Of a stretch of 64,000 bases of DNA, positions 40,980-51,560 are shown piece by piece. The position numbers and the translations under genes are program-made. The stretch lies in contig BCHH01000003.1 in NCBI GenBank assembly GCA_001599595.1, forward strand, positions 3,515,151-3,579,150, given 5' to 3'. The notes beneath the pieces were generated by a model. The model was not told the origin of the DNA. It worked only from the letters and a program-made list of their open reading frames with translations, and searched no databases. Source of the stretch: Beverwykella pulmonaria (taxonomy: Eukaryota; Ascomycota; Dothideomycetes; Pleosporales; Melanommataceae). Each line of letters opens with the position of its first letter. The first letter of the stretch is position 1.

Positions 40980-42540
40980 ACCAGTCTTTTGGACAGTCAT
41001 TCGAGTCCTGTACACTATTCTATATATCAGCAACAACAAGATGCAACGATACGGCGGAAACATTGATGTGTTGAGCCATGTGGAGGGGAGGAGTCACTGC
41101 AGCAATGCATTAAACTGGCGTTTGGTTATAGGAATACCACCGTACATATGTACAACAGCAGAAAGAGCTGGTCTTTTTTAAGCCTGGCTTTTGCTTTCAT
41201 TACCAGAATCAATGCACACGTTTTGGAACACGAATACAACACTTCACACGTACAGTGCTTGCCACACAATGACAATTACTTTGATTTATAGCAGTCCAGA
41301 TGATGGTATTCGACGGCTGCGCGGGTTTGCCCTGCGAAGATGTCCTCGTATAGAATGAATGGAACGGATCGAAAGAGTAACGGGTGGGCGCAAAGGTGGA
41401 GCATGTACATGAGCCGGCTGTGATGAGGGAAACATGACGGTTCTTTTCATGCCCGCTCGTCGATGGTCAACAGATCTCGAGCACAGGCAGTTCACGTTTC
41501 GGGAAATCTTACGAAAGCCGTTTCCGACCGGTTGCAATCTCAAATACGTACTGGACCCAAACAGCGGATCAATTACTGGAAGAGTTCAAGTGGGTTTCGG
41601 GGCGTCTGAATAAGGTTCATTGCTCAGGCCCCCAGCCAGTTCTGCAATTCATGTGATGTCATCCGGCAATAATGCCGCCCTGATCTTATGAGCATATAGG
41701 TTCGACATCAAAAGATGATGCTTTGAGCAAACGTGGACATGTTGGGCCGTGGTGTTCGTATTCGGATAACCGCTTTGATGAGCAAAAGAGGGAGGTCATT
41801 CAAGGTGTGACCCTAATTCCCGGGATGTCAAAGGAAGGATCCATCAGCACGGCCCCAGAATCGCCGAGAATGCAGGAATGCGTTGCGTCCGCCACACTCA
41901 AAACAAACGTTTGGACTATAGAACTCCCAATTTAACGGTAGCAACGTAAACGACTGCCGCTCGCAGTCCTGGACAAGCCATGAGAAGCTTTCCCTCGTGC
42001 ATCTTGGCTGCTATATTTATCATCCCCTGCAGTCACGTCGCTCTGGGAACGGTTAGCGCGACCTAGGCCTCAATCGCAGCCAATAAGGCCCACCCGAAAC
42101 AGCCCTCAGCCGCTCTTTAGGCTCGGGCATTTCGCTTCATGTCCCCTCTTTTTCAGGACGCGCCTCGTTTGAGTGGTTGCTGGGCTCGACTGCGGCCCGT
42201 GGAGGCTTGGTGGCTGAAAGATGCCCCTTGGATTCGTCCAGTGTTTACTGGGTCTTGGGTCCAGCTCTGTTCGCCTTGCCTTTTGCGGTTACTGCCAACC
42301 GCCACAATCCTGGATTCTCGCATGGCTCCAGAGCCAGCGGTCACCTTGCGCAAATAGGGTGAGGCTCGTGAAGAGCTCAGCCCTGGCCAAGCTGACGGCT
42401 AGAGTCCTTTTATGTGAGCGGTGCCGCGCACTTGCTCGTCCAGCTGCGACCTCTTTCCCACAACTTCAACCATTTGCCCGGGGGACCGCTCGCTCCTCGA
42501 TTTTCGAACCGCCCATCGATTTACAGTCGCTGCGTTAACA
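40980..42540. other. 1.56-kb intergenic region
   Basis: Long gap before the secreted membrane protein gene. Short frames on both strands (e.g. 42139-42357, 42153-42353) have no protein-like pattern. A TATA-like CTATATTTAT occurs near 42010. No tRNA or repeat was recognised by eye. Confidence 0.45.
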
Positions 42541-43815
42541 ATGCTCCAATACTCGATATGTGCCTTCCTGGCACCTGCCCTCGTGTCTGCCGCGGCGTTC
42601 CCGTGGGCGCTTCCGGAACCCACATTCGTTATCCCTGCTGAGGATAACTGGAGTCCCGCCCCGACCGAAGCTCCCGTGCTGGGTGCTACAGAGCTGGGTG
42701 CTATTGAGCTCTTCAGACGCGCTACGGATGATAATACTTGCGGTTATATCTCGGCTCAGCAGAGTAAGAATTCCCTCTACCTATAGTCATGTTTCCATCA
42801 ACGAATCGACACTGACGACTCTGTAGTTTCTTCCTTGACATGCAACAATCACAACTTTGTCTGCGCGACAAATACTTTTTACGGAGTTCACGGTTGTTGC
42901 GATCCTAACTCCATCTCATCATGTACCATTCCGACCACATGTATTCCAAGCAGTCTGATGTCTGCCAGCTGCACAGACGCAGCATGCACGAGCAACGACT
43001 ACATTGCTAAATGTACCGCATCGGATGCGCCGTCTTGCTACGAATGGCGTTACGTTTACAGCACGCGCACTGTCATGACCGAGCACGGTTGCGCTTCATC
43101 TGGATGGACCATCTCCGTCCAGCGTACATACTCAGATGGTTCCACATCCAGCGCTCTTCCATCCGATGCTGGTGTTTCCTCCGCAACCAGCAACAAACAG
43201 GGATCGTCAACAGCTGCTACTGCTACCACCCCCACCACCACCATAGGCAGCAAGGCGCAATCTGCCACCACATCTCCAACCTCAACTGATGCAGGGTCAA
43301 TAACAACCACCCCGAAGAAGTCCAACATCGGCGCCATCGTCGGCGGTGTGGTCGGTGGCATCGCCGTCCTCGGTGCCCTCGCCTTCGCCGTCGTCTTCAT
43401 CATCCTCCGTAACAAAAAGGCGAAGCAGAACGCCGCCAACGCAGCAACCGGCGTCAGCCAGCCCATGATCGGGGGTCAAGGTCCTGCACCAGGCGTCACA
43501 GAATACAAGCCGCAACCCGGCGGCTACGCTTCGCCCGGGCAGCCGTATCCTCCGACACCTGGGCAGTATCCTCCCACCGCAGCAGGCTACTACAACCAGG
43601 AGACTAAGGCATGGCAGCAACAAGGCGCGCCGGGACAAGAAATGGGAATGGCTCAGCAGCCATACAGTCCGCCTGGGAGCCCGGCTCCACAATACTCCGG
43701 ACCTTCAGCCACGCATCCAGTGCCCTTCGGAGCTGTGGAGGCAGGAGGTACACCAGTACCAGGACACCCACAACAACCACATCCGCAGCCTCACCCGGTT
43801 TATGAGGCGCCGTAG
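42541..43815 (+). CDS. secreted Cys-rich single-pass membrane protein with Pro/Gln-rich cytoplasmic tail
   Basis: Two exons, 42541-42763 and 42827-43815, giving 403 codons plus stop; the intron is 63 nt. A signal peptide (C-A-F-L-A-P-A-L-V-S-A-A-A) is followed by an ectodomain with about 14 cysteines (C-G-Y-I-S, H-N-F-V-C, H-G-C-C-D, C-T-D-A-A-C, S-C-Y-E-W-R-Y). Then come a Ser/Thr-rich linker, one membrane helix (G-A-I-V-G-G-V-V-G-G-I-A-V-L-G-A-L-A-F-A, near 43325-43410), basic R-N-K-K-A-K, and a 130-residue tail rich in Pro, Gln and Gly. This plan is common in fungal wall-stress-sensor-like proteins, but the ectodomain is not a WSC domain I can confirm. Ligand and partner are unknown. Confidence 0.85.
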
Positions 43816-45054
43816 GCATACAACGTTCACTTCGTACTGTTTTTCTTTGATTTTACAGATTACTCAGCGCTCGACGTCGGTATTATTATGGGCATGCTGA
43901 CGTATATATTTGGCGGACTTTTGACCATTTCAGCATATAGTTTGTTTTGTTTTTTGGTTTCCAGTCAATTTATAGGAATCCACTTTGGAGATACTCTTTT
44001 CGAGATACGGAACTAGAATTCCTTGCATCGCGTTCATTGTGTATATTTTTGATATCCAAAGTATGATTAGGTCAATACTGATCTTGCTACATCGTCTAAA
44101 TGATATTCAAAGAGAATGGAGGGATATAATGTATTGAGTAGATAGAGAGATTAATATACAACTCATTGTATATACCACACATTGACAAACGTGCTATAAT
44201 TTTTAATCTCTGTATGGTGGATAGTTTGACAAAGAGTGATCGAGAAATCTCTGTATGAATTTTCCTTGCAATCAATTCTTTTCATAACGCCCGAACATAA
44301 ATTTTTTATCCACGATCCAAATCTACACATGCTCGCCAGTCCTTCTACGGTAGTTGGTCAGCCCCACCTCCCCTCCTTTGTAATATAAGTTCCCAACCTT
44401 CGAAATTTCACTCAAACAAGAAGTACATAGCGCTCGCAGGCAGACATAACGATACATACAGCACAGAAGACATCCAATCCCTTGGCATCCGTTTTGAAAA
44501 AGTTTCTATTTTCGTTAACAATGACTCTGCCATCTCGCTTGTTCGGGACCCAGAGCTCCATAATCGAACTAAGCATATCCGCATCCGCCACTGTTCCAGC
44601 CAGGAAACCGTCAATCAATGAGAAGGTATAATTAAGTAGATAAGTGGTAAAGGAAAATTTGGCTGACATGCCTGCTATTTAGGCTTTAAAATTTTCTCTG
44701 AGCTGTCGTAACTATTCTCAGGTAGAAGCTCACCTGCTGTCTTTCCTGCTATGTTACAAATGTGAACATCTGCCCTGCACCATTGCGGTCCTAACTCAAC
44801 CTTGGCCATCCCTCTGGTCAACCAACTTAACTCTCTGAAACAGCTACAGAATTCGCCACCTCTCAAGGTCAGAGCCGGGGCGGGTTGGCTACTTGTACCC
44901 TCCATACTAGCGGTGGCAACTCCAAGTCCCAGCTCACCGTGTAGGCTGCAGCTCGGGATCATTGGTAACCTCACTATGGTGCCTCCAACCATGCTACTAT
45001 TGTATCACGTCTGGCTTCCCGATTTCAAAACGGTCTACTTCCTAATCTTCCTTG
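43816..45054. other. AT-rich intergenic region 3' of the NLR
   Basis: 1.24 kb, notably AT-rich at 43900-44340. Two short minus frames (44412-44669 and 44675-44992) lie just beyond the NLR stop but match nothing I know and may be relic sequence. No HET-s-type amyloid motif or HeLo-like protein was seen. Confidence 0.35.
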
Positions 45055-48000
45055 CTAGAAGTCACTCTCCTCGTTAAGTTCCGCAACCTCTAGCTGCCAT
45101 GTCGTGAGGATTTCGCGAGATGCTATAGTCTGGGGGTGTTGAGGACCCAAGACTTCTGCCTGTAGCTTGGAGCTTTCCTCCAATAGGGAAATTGCTCTAC
45201 TTATAGAACCGTTATTTCTTAACGTAATGGCGAGATATTTCATGCCAGCCAGCGTGTGTGGATGCTTGTAGCCAAGCACCCTCGAGCCCGCCTCCAGTGC
45301 TTGCACCTGCAGCTCTTCAGCCTCTTTCCACCTCCCCTGGTTGCCATACGTTAACGTCAGAGCGCCTATACTGGTCAGCGTGTGAAGATGCTCGTGCCCA
45401 AGCACCCTTGAGCTCGTCGCCATCACTTCCACCTGCAGCTCTTCAGCTTCCTTCCACCGCCCCTGATATGTATATATCAACGCTAGGCTGCTTATACTGT
45501 TCAGCGTGTCTGGATGCTCATCCCCAAGAATCCTCTTTCTCGCCTCTATCACTTGCACCTGCAGCACTTCAGCTTCCCTCCACCGCTTCTGTCCTACATA
45601 TGTCGACGCTAGGTTGTTCATGCTGTTCAGCGTATCTGGATGCTCGCCCCCAAGTACCATCTTTCTCGCCTCTATCACTTGCACAATTAGCTCTTCAGCT
45701 TCTCTCCACCGCCTCTGTTTTATATACGTCGACGCTAGGTTGTTCATGCTGGCTAACGTATCTGGATGCTCGTCCCCAAGTACTCTCGAGCTCACCTCTT
45801 TTACTTGCTCAATCAGCTCTTCAGCCTCCTTCCACCGTTCCTGGTTGCGATACGTCAACGCCAGATTACTCATACTAATGAGCGTGTCTGGATGCACGTC
45901 CCCAAGCACCCTTTTCCTCGCCTCCATCACTTGCATAGTCAACTCTTGAGCGTCCTTCCACCGCCCCTGATCCTTGTACGCCAACGCCAGGTTGCTCATG
46001 CTGGTCAGCGTGTCTGGATGCTCCTTTCCAAACACCCTCTTTCTCATTTCCATCACTTGCACCTCCAGCTCTTCAGCCTCCTTCCACCGCCCCTGCTTCA
46101 TGTACGTCGACGCCAGATGGCTCATACTAATCAGTGTGTCTGAATGCACGTCTCCAAGCACCCTCTTTCTCGCCGCCATCGCTTGTACAGTCAACTCTTC
46201 ACATTCGTTATACCGTCCGTCCTTATAGAGCGCCGTAGCAAGTTTCCATACCAGGTCTAACCTGTCCCCGCCTACTTCTTCAGTGAGACTATGCGACAGA
46301 GCGTATTTAGCATGCGGAAGTAATCGTCTCCACTTGCTTCTACTACCATGGTCAGGGTTCGGGAACACCCTGGCTAGCTGTGTAATAGCATTTTGCGTCC
46401 ATTGACTCAGCCACCCCTGCTGTTGAAGCCACTCTCGTAGATTGCGATGTACTAGCCGATGAAGATCAATTGAAGATTCGGCAGGTCGCCTTGTAACAAG
46501 CGCGTAGCTGCTGAGAAGTTTCATCGCATCTTCCTTTTCACGAGGCGCAGATGCTTCAAAAAGATCAAGTGGAATATCCTTCCGGTCTACGGAGGCCGAA
46601 AGGAAGAGATAGTTTGCTGCCAGCGGATTGGTACGGCGGATCTGGTCCATGGAGATGAGTAGCGTGGGAGCTATAGAACTCTTTGCATCGTACTCTTGTT
46701 GCTTGTTCTCGCATAATTTGCTGCTACGCTCGAGAGCGTCTTCCTTATACCTAACTAATTGCGATCGGTATTTCTGTAGTGTAATGTTATTAGAATTTAT
46801 GTAGGCTACCGCTTGAGCAATTGCTAGGGGAAGGTATGATAGCTCTTCTAGCAGAAGCTTCGCCTCCTTCTGCTCACTTCCTTCGGTCGGCACATTTAGA
46901 TAGTTTTCCAACATCCTTTGCGCTGTATCTGGTGTCATCTCCTCTAGCTCTATAACAATTTGTGGTGCCAGCATCTTAGCTGTATCGCGGTCGGTTGTTG
47001 TAAAGATGATAGAACCTAGTTCAGACAGTGGTAGGCAGTCGGTTGAGCTGGCAGCTTGTGTCGTGGACAACCCAGGAGACCACAGATCAGCGTCATCCGC
47101 ATTGTCGAAAATTAACAACCATTGTCTTTTACCCGTTCTATTTAGACAATGTTTCACCAGCTGCTTAACATCTGCCTTTTCGTCGTCCCAGCCAGGAACA
47201 TTGAGCTTCTGAGCAATACTCCAATACCCTTGATGGAGACTGTTCGTGTCGCTTGCGTCGATCCAGAATACCGAGCAACTCTTGGTCTTTTGCTTTGTCT
47301 TATACGCAAGCTCGAGCGCTAGCTGTGATTTTCCCGTTCCTCCTAGTCCTGTTATTGCTGCCATCGTCGTTTGTTTGCCACCGAAGAGCTTTGCTTCCAG
47401 TTCAGCGAGCTGTGACTCCCTACCAATAAAATGATCATTCTGGGAGAACGGAATGATAGATGGTGCGCTATTAGCTGCCTCCACTTCACTATACAGTCTT
47501 CTCCACGCTTTCTCTTTTCCCTCGCCATAGGAGATAGGCATGGAGACATCGAGGATTCCAAGCAGGCAGTAGACAATATCTTCTTCTTCGGTTGTTCTGC
47601 GACTTCTGGTCCACTTAATTCGCTCATCTTTAGTGAATTCATCCAAGGGATAATTTTGCAATGCTCTGAGCGGAATGCTAGTAATCTCATGCACGAGCTG
47701 CTCAAGAGTTGTTTTATCGCCAATTCGCCGTCCCTCACGGGAAAAGAATTCGACTGATACCGGAGCTATGAGCTCTTGTAGTGTCCAACCTCGAGTAAAC
47801 CACTCGCTCGCCCGAAAGGATGCTTCCCAGGTACTTTGATGGTGCGTCTCTGTTGCAGTAGATATGGAAACATCTAACAAGAATACATAGCATCTTGTCG
47901 CATTTCTATACCAACGAAACATCGAGTTGATCGCTTTCGAGCGCTCCAGAATGTTCCATTTATCAATGCAACATGTATCGATCCAGAAGTACTGGAGGTG

Positions 48001-48201
48001 ATCCTGGGCCGCCTGTTTGGCGCAAAACTCAATCTTTTGATAACCATCCTTCTCTTTGTAGGTACCCCTTTCTACATCTTCGAAGGAAACTTCAAAATCT
48101 CCCCATCTGTGTGAAAGAACAGCATATGGCGGCGGGATGGTCTTCCCGCGGAAGTCTGTCGCGACTAGTTTCCCAGAATCATCGAAGTGAAGAAGTCGCA
48201 T
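45055..48201 (-). CDS. NLR-like protein: HET domain, NB-ARC, TPR repeats
   Basis: Single uninterrupted 1048-residue frame from the ATG at 48201. The HET effector domain lies at residues 1-250: P-P-Y-A-V-L-S-H-R-W-G, F-W-I-D-T-C-C-I-D, G-W-T-L-Q-E-L-I-A-P, D-I-V-Y-C-L-L-G-I-L-D-V. The nucleotide-binding domain has Walker A G-L-G-G-T-G-K-S at 285-292, Walker B Q-W-L-L-I-F-D-N-A-D-D near 365, I-I-F-T-T-T-D-R and L-P-L-A-I-A-Q-A. Residues 662-1039 are nine 42-residue kinesin-light-chain-type TPRs (consensus G-R-W-K-E-A-E-E-L, then H-P-D-T-L-x-S-M-x-N-L-A). HET-STAND proteins of this plan control heterokaryon incompatibility and are proposed innate immune receptors: the repeats sense a ligand, NB-ARC oligomerises, HET triggers cell death. 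No inactivating change is seen. It sits alone between TE-like relics. Confidence 0.95.
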   Translation of the reverse strand: MRLLHFDDSGKLVATDFRGKTIPPPYAVLSHRWGDFEVSFEDVERGTYKEKDGYQKIEFCAKQAAQDHLQYFWIDTCCIDKWNILERSKAINSMFRWYRNATRCYVFLLDVSISTATETHHQSTWEASFRASEWFTRGWTLQELIAPVSVEFFSREGRRIGDKTTLEQLVHEITSIPLRALQNYPLDEFTKDERIKWTRSRRTTEEEDIVYCLLGILDVSMPISYGEGKEKAWRRLYSEVEAANSAPSIIPFSQNDHFIGRESQLAELEAKLFGGKQTTMAAITGLGGTGKSQLALELAYKTKQKTKSCSVFWIDASDTNSLHQGYWSIAQKLNVPGWDDEKADVKQLVKHCLNRTGKRQWLLIFDNADDADLWSPGLSTTQAASSTDCLPLSELGSIIFTTTDRDTAKMLAPQIVIELEEMTPDTAQRMLENYLNVPTEGSEQKEAKLLLEELSYLPLAIAQAVAYINSNNITLQKYRSQLVRYKEDALERSSKLCENKQQEYDAKSSIAPTLLISMDQIRRTNPLAANYLFLSASVDRKDIPLDLFEASAPREKEDAMKLLSSYALVTRRPAESSIDLHRLVHRNLREWLQQQGWLSQWTQNAITQLARVFPNPDHGSRSKWRRLLPHAKYALSHSLTEEVGGDRLDLVWKLATALYKDGRYNECEELTVQAMAARKRVLGDVHSDTLISMSHLASTYMKQGRWKEAEELEVQVMEMRKRVFGKEHPDTLTSMSNLALAYKDQGRWKDAQELTMQVMEARKRVLGDVHPDTLISMSNLALTYRNQERWKEAEELIEQVKEVSSRVLGDEHPDTLASMNNLASTYIKQRRWREAEELIVQVIEARKMVLGGEHPDTLNSMNNLASTYVGQKRWREAEVLQVQVIEARKRILGDEHPDTLNSISSLALIYTYQGRWKEAEELQVEVMATSSRVLGHEHLHTLTSIGALTLTYGNQGRWKEAEELQVQALEAGSRVLGYKHPHTLAGMKYLAITLRNNGSISRAISLLEESSKLQAEVLGPQHPQTIASREILTTWQLEVAELNEESDF
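45085..46218 (-). repeat. nine 126-bp tandem units encoding the TPR array
   Basis: Exactly 9 x 126 bp in frame, ending nine codons before the stop. Central units 2-7 resemble each other closely in DNA as well as protein; the first and last are most divergent. Variable residues cluster at the positions after Q-V-x and at the Y-x-x-Q end of each unit. Confidence 0.93.
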
Positions 48202-48992
48202 GGCTACTGCATCGGTTCCGGGACGAGAGAGCAGTTTGGGATCGACCGAAATGCGGTTTCGCAGTGCGGGGGACGATAGAAGCGGCTGATAGAGTGTAGT
48301 GGTCGGAAGTTAGCCGTCAAGGCAACTTGTCGAGGCAGCACATCCTTTCATTATAAATAAGTCACCAAGAAAGCCCCCAAGGGCTTAGCCAATCGCTTCG
48401 TCGCCTCCTCCTCCTCCTCCTCGGCAGAGGATCCCGTTCTGTCTGCAGTAGGGCAGGAGAATATCCGCAAACTCTTCGTCAAGTTCCAGCAGAAGAACAC
48501 TTCGATTTGAAAGTAGCTGCTGCTCTAGGAAATTGACGATGAAGATGTGAAGCAGCCTCAGCCCCACCCAGCCACAGGCCGAACTCTTGATTAATTGTAC
48601 TAAATTACACAGGGCTAGTTACGTGAGATGCGCGGCTTCACTACAAGTACCAACACGCATGGCCGCCTTGCGTGAGTCTTTGTGCGACAGCAGCCACACC
48701 GCTAATAATAGCTTCTAAACACTTTAATAAAGTTTATAGGCTTAGACAGAACCATTATATAAGTTTTAGTAGCAGCAGGAGCGTGCTAATAGTACTATAG
48801 CAGAAGAAGTCTGTTCGCGACAAAAGGAGGCTCTCTGCAAATCAGGTGCGGCAACGGCGACGCGATGGCAATTTTTAGGTACAAAGGTGTCTATATGCTT
48901 AGGATTACCTCCAGTACACTGCTTATATGGAATTATACTCGATAGCAATGTGTGCGCAGAGTTATAGTCGCTTGAAGTGAAAGTACCCCTCC

Positions 48993-49084
48993 CATTTTCC
49001 GGCACAGGTGGTCTACATTTTCCGGCACAGGTGGTCTACATTTTCCGGCACAGGTGGTCTACATTTTCCGGCACAGGTGGTCTA
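48993..49084. repeat. minisatellite, four perfect 23-bp units
   Basis: Head-to-tail copies start at 48993, 49016, 49039 and 49062; each begins CATTTTCCGGCACAGG and ends TGGTCTA. All four look identical. Confidence 0.95.
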
Positions 49085-49099
49085 CACTAAAGCCGGACC

Positions 49100-49500
49100 A
49101 CGGCACATTGATGGCCAGACGCTCAACCGCAATGGCGGCTCAGGGTGTGACCTATCGCCTTCTATGTCCGTTTCCGCTTCTACATCTCTAGCGAACGAGC
49201 AGTCTACTCCTTATACCCAGGGAAATTGGCGTGTCAGTCAGTGTAAACGCTAGCCACATGCTACTAGATGGACCTATGGGATCCACTACAGTTGGACATG
49301 ACCACAACTGTTCGAAGGCAGTATCTAACTCTTTGTCGACGACAAATACGAAAACGGTCACTAAGACTCTTGCACTGAGCATTGGTCTTGTCCCTGGGGC
49401 TGTGTTCAACGGTAAGAGGCTCTGTCCTCACCACACACGCGAACCGACGCACTAATTACCTTTGATAGTCTGGTTTACATCAACTCTGAAGCCCTAGTCG
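49100..49500 (+). pseudogene. possible decayed Ser/Thr-rich protein gene fragment
   Basis: Two overlapping plus frames look protein-like and need a frame change near 49230 to connect: a Ser-rich S-M-S-V-S-A-S-T-S-L stretch ending near G-N-W-R-V-S, then S-V-S-V-N-A-S and K-T-V-T-K-T-L-A-L-S-I-G-L-V-P-G-A-V-F-N. That second stretch is followed by an intron-like GGTAAG...GATAG (49410-49469). I do not recognise it. Could be a remnant of a secreted protein gene or chance. Confidence 0.25.
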
Positions 49501-50162
49501 TTTAAGCTACATTGCAACGGCGTTGATCAAAAGATCGAAAGTGCGAGCCCGTGCATGGTTAGTCCACTCCTTTCAGGAACAGATCTACACACCCCACCTT
49601 ACCGCGCCGCATTCTGGGGCTGTGTGATTCCGCCCAACGAAACTTTGTCCGAACCACCTCTGGAACCCTTTCTCGCTTTTAGATGCAAAATCCTCGCCCA
49701 ACAATGCCACCGCCGTGCTGCGAGGCCGCCGACTTTGTTTGCGACTATTTGGGTAGAAGGAGATTCTTTAAGACTGGACAATTGAAACAACCGCGATTTG
49801 CACCCTCTCTATGGAAAGTGTCAATTTTTCACTTGCATTACTTGTACTTGGTGAAAGTGATCACGCATCAGTATAACTTGAAGGGATGAGCCTTGGTATG
49901 ACAAGATATGTTGTCTTGTGTGTATGTGTATGTGGAGTACAGATGGTCTATACATCCATGTTGGGTACGGTTTGGTCCATTGCACCCAGCCCCCAAAATA
50001 TGTAAAAGAAAGCTGAAAGCAAAAAAAAAGAATATGGTATAAAGAATTGACCTCGAATCACAAGGCCGCCATCCATAACCCCACCCGTCCGCCGGCATCC
50101 TACACATCCCCCAAGCCCAATTCGATCAGAAGAAAAGAAACTCGTTTTCATAAAAGTCACCC

Positions 50163-51560
50163 TCAATAAGCATCCCCAAAAATCTCCTTCGGGCTTTGAA
50201 CCAGATCCTCTACGTCTTTCATCTTCCTCCCGCCCATCTTCGTCCGCGCCTTCCTCTCCTTCTTTGTGACCAAATGCGGCGTCACCGGTGTGAGCGGTGT
50301 AAACGGCATATACGGACTATACGGCGTATACGGCACTCCCGTCTTTGGCGTCGTCATGCTCAGCTTGTCTATCCGTCGATCCAACACCGTAGTTCTAAGA
50401 TCAGGCGACTTGAGCGGCTCGGCAAAGCCTCGGAGAGGGAGGGATTGGTTGGAGGAGGTGGCGGACCGGGCAGTAGCGGCAGTCGGGGATTGGGTTTGGA
50501 TGGTGATTTGTGGGTGGGAACCGAGGCGTTGGGGCGCTGGGTGCGGGAGCGGTTGCACTTCGTCGAGCTGCTCGTACTCGAGTTCGCGGTCGCCGGGGGT
50601 GGTGGGGGAGTTCTGCTGTGTTGGGGGGGAGGGGGGGGCGCCGGGGTTGTAGAAGCGTGGAGATAATGGTGTCCGCGCTTCATCGTGAGGGACCTCGCCG
50701 GGGTACTTTTGGATGGGACCTGAGATGCGTAGGTTCTTGAGATTGAAGCGAGTCTTGCTGCTGGTGGACGCATTGGATGTGTGTGACTTCTTGGACAGAA
50801 TGCTGCGCGGGCTCGAGGGTGGTTGCTGGTCTCGTAGGCGGTCTCGAGGCAGAGGCGCCGTGGGTGGCCCGTTGTGGTGGTAGTTGGGAGGATAGATAGC
50901 CTTAATTGGCGAGCTTGGGTTCGATTGAGCTGACATGTCGCGGGTAGTGTTGATGGCCGAAGGCCGCCGACTGCGGTCGTTCAACTCGGTCTCTTCAGTG
51001 CTGACCTGAGAGTACGACTTCTTCCTGTCGTGGTCCATGACGGCGGCATAGAGACGTTCCATCTCGGCTTGAGCACGGTCCTTGTCGTTTTGAAGCACCT
51101 TTTGGTCGAATGAATTGGGCGAAAGAAGGACAGGACTCTGAGGACTGCCGATAGCCGAGTCAGTAGGCAGGTCCGAGTTCTTCTTGAAGCCCTTCTTGAA
51201 CCAAGAGGTAGCAGAGCGGGCCGATGAAGGTGAAGCTATCGTCTGGCCAGCGTTGGGTCTTGCAGGGACTAGTTCAAGCTCGAGGGTCTTGGGTGAAGTC
51301 TGCGTTCTTCGCTTCATTCTCCTTCCGACGGTGAGGAGCAGGACGCCCCAAATAAATACGGTTGCAACGTAGCCGCCGACGAGGCCGCAAATCTGCGCAG
51401 GGAGGATGGTCTTGTTTCGAGATGCGTAGGCTGAAGCTGGGGGACCGTCACGAGGCAGGGGGGCCGGGCGATAGTTATCCTTGAAATCGTATGGTGCGGC
51501 GTGCGCGCAAGTGGTGATGAGGAGCAACAAGGAAAGCGCGGTAGGGAGCCTACTCAGCAT
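50163..51560 (-). CDS. signal-peptide, single-pass membrane protein with long disordered cytoplasmic tail
   Basis: Intronless, 465 residues from the ATG at 51560. The frame extends 20 codons upstream (a further ATG at 51620), but starting at 51560 puts an ideal signal peptide first (M-L-S-R-L-P-T-A-L-S-L-L-L-L-I-T-T-C-A-H). After a short Pro-rich lumenal segment comes one helix (I-C-G-L-V-G-G-Y-V-A-T-V-F-I-W-G-V-L-L-L), then R-R-M-K-R-R and a 370-residue Ser/Pro-rich tail. The end is conserved-looking: P-Y-T-P-Y-S-P-Y-M-P-F-T-P-L-T-P, K-M-G-G-R-K-M-K-D-V-E-D-L-V and S-P-K-E-I-F-G. I do not know a name; similar proteins seem widespread in filamentous ascomycetes. Function unknown. Confidence 0.85.
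   Translation of the reverse strand: MLSRLPTALSLLLLITTCAHAAPYDFKDNYRPAPLPRDGPPASAYASRNKTILPAQICGLVGGYVATVFIWGVLLLTVGRRMKRRTQTSPKTLELELVPARPNAGQTIASPSSARSATSWFKKGFKKNSDLPTDSAIGSPQSPVLLSPNSFDQKVLQNDKDRAQAEMERLYAAVMDHDRKKSYSQVSTEETELNDRSRRPSAINTTRDMSAQSNPSSPIKAIYPPNYHHNGPPTAPLPRDRLRDQQPPSSPRSILSKKSHTSNASTSSKTRFNLKNLRISGPIQKYPGEVPHDEARTPLSPRFYNPGAPPSPPTQQNSPTTPGDRELEYEQLDEVQPLPHPAPQRLGSHPQITIQTQSPTAATARSATSSNQSLPLRGFAEPLKSPDLRTTVLDRRIDKLSMTTPKTGVPYTPYSPYMPFTPLTPVTPHLVTKKERKARTKMGGRKMKDVEDLVQSPKEIFGDAY

Larger units (their letters stand above)
48202..50162. other. accessory intergenic region 5' of the NLR
   Basis: About 2 kb. Contains a (CCT)n microsatellite at about 48405-48422, TA-rich sequence resembling decayed transposon DNA (48700-48990), a 4 x 23-bp minisatellite, and a plus-strand protein-like relic at about 49100-49500. 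No intact gene supported. Confidence 0.5.

Noticed and set aside
44412..44992. Two short minus frames just beyond the NLR as a possible effector partner (HET-s/HeLo type)
   Set aside because: No amyloid motif, HeLo-like or lipase/peptidase signature is visible, starts and ends are arbitrary, and base composition is AT-rich; more likely relic sequence.
48385..48567. Minus frame ending in a Gly run as a small gene
   Set aside because: The Gly run is only the (CCT)n microsatellite at about 48405-48422 read on minus; no other support.
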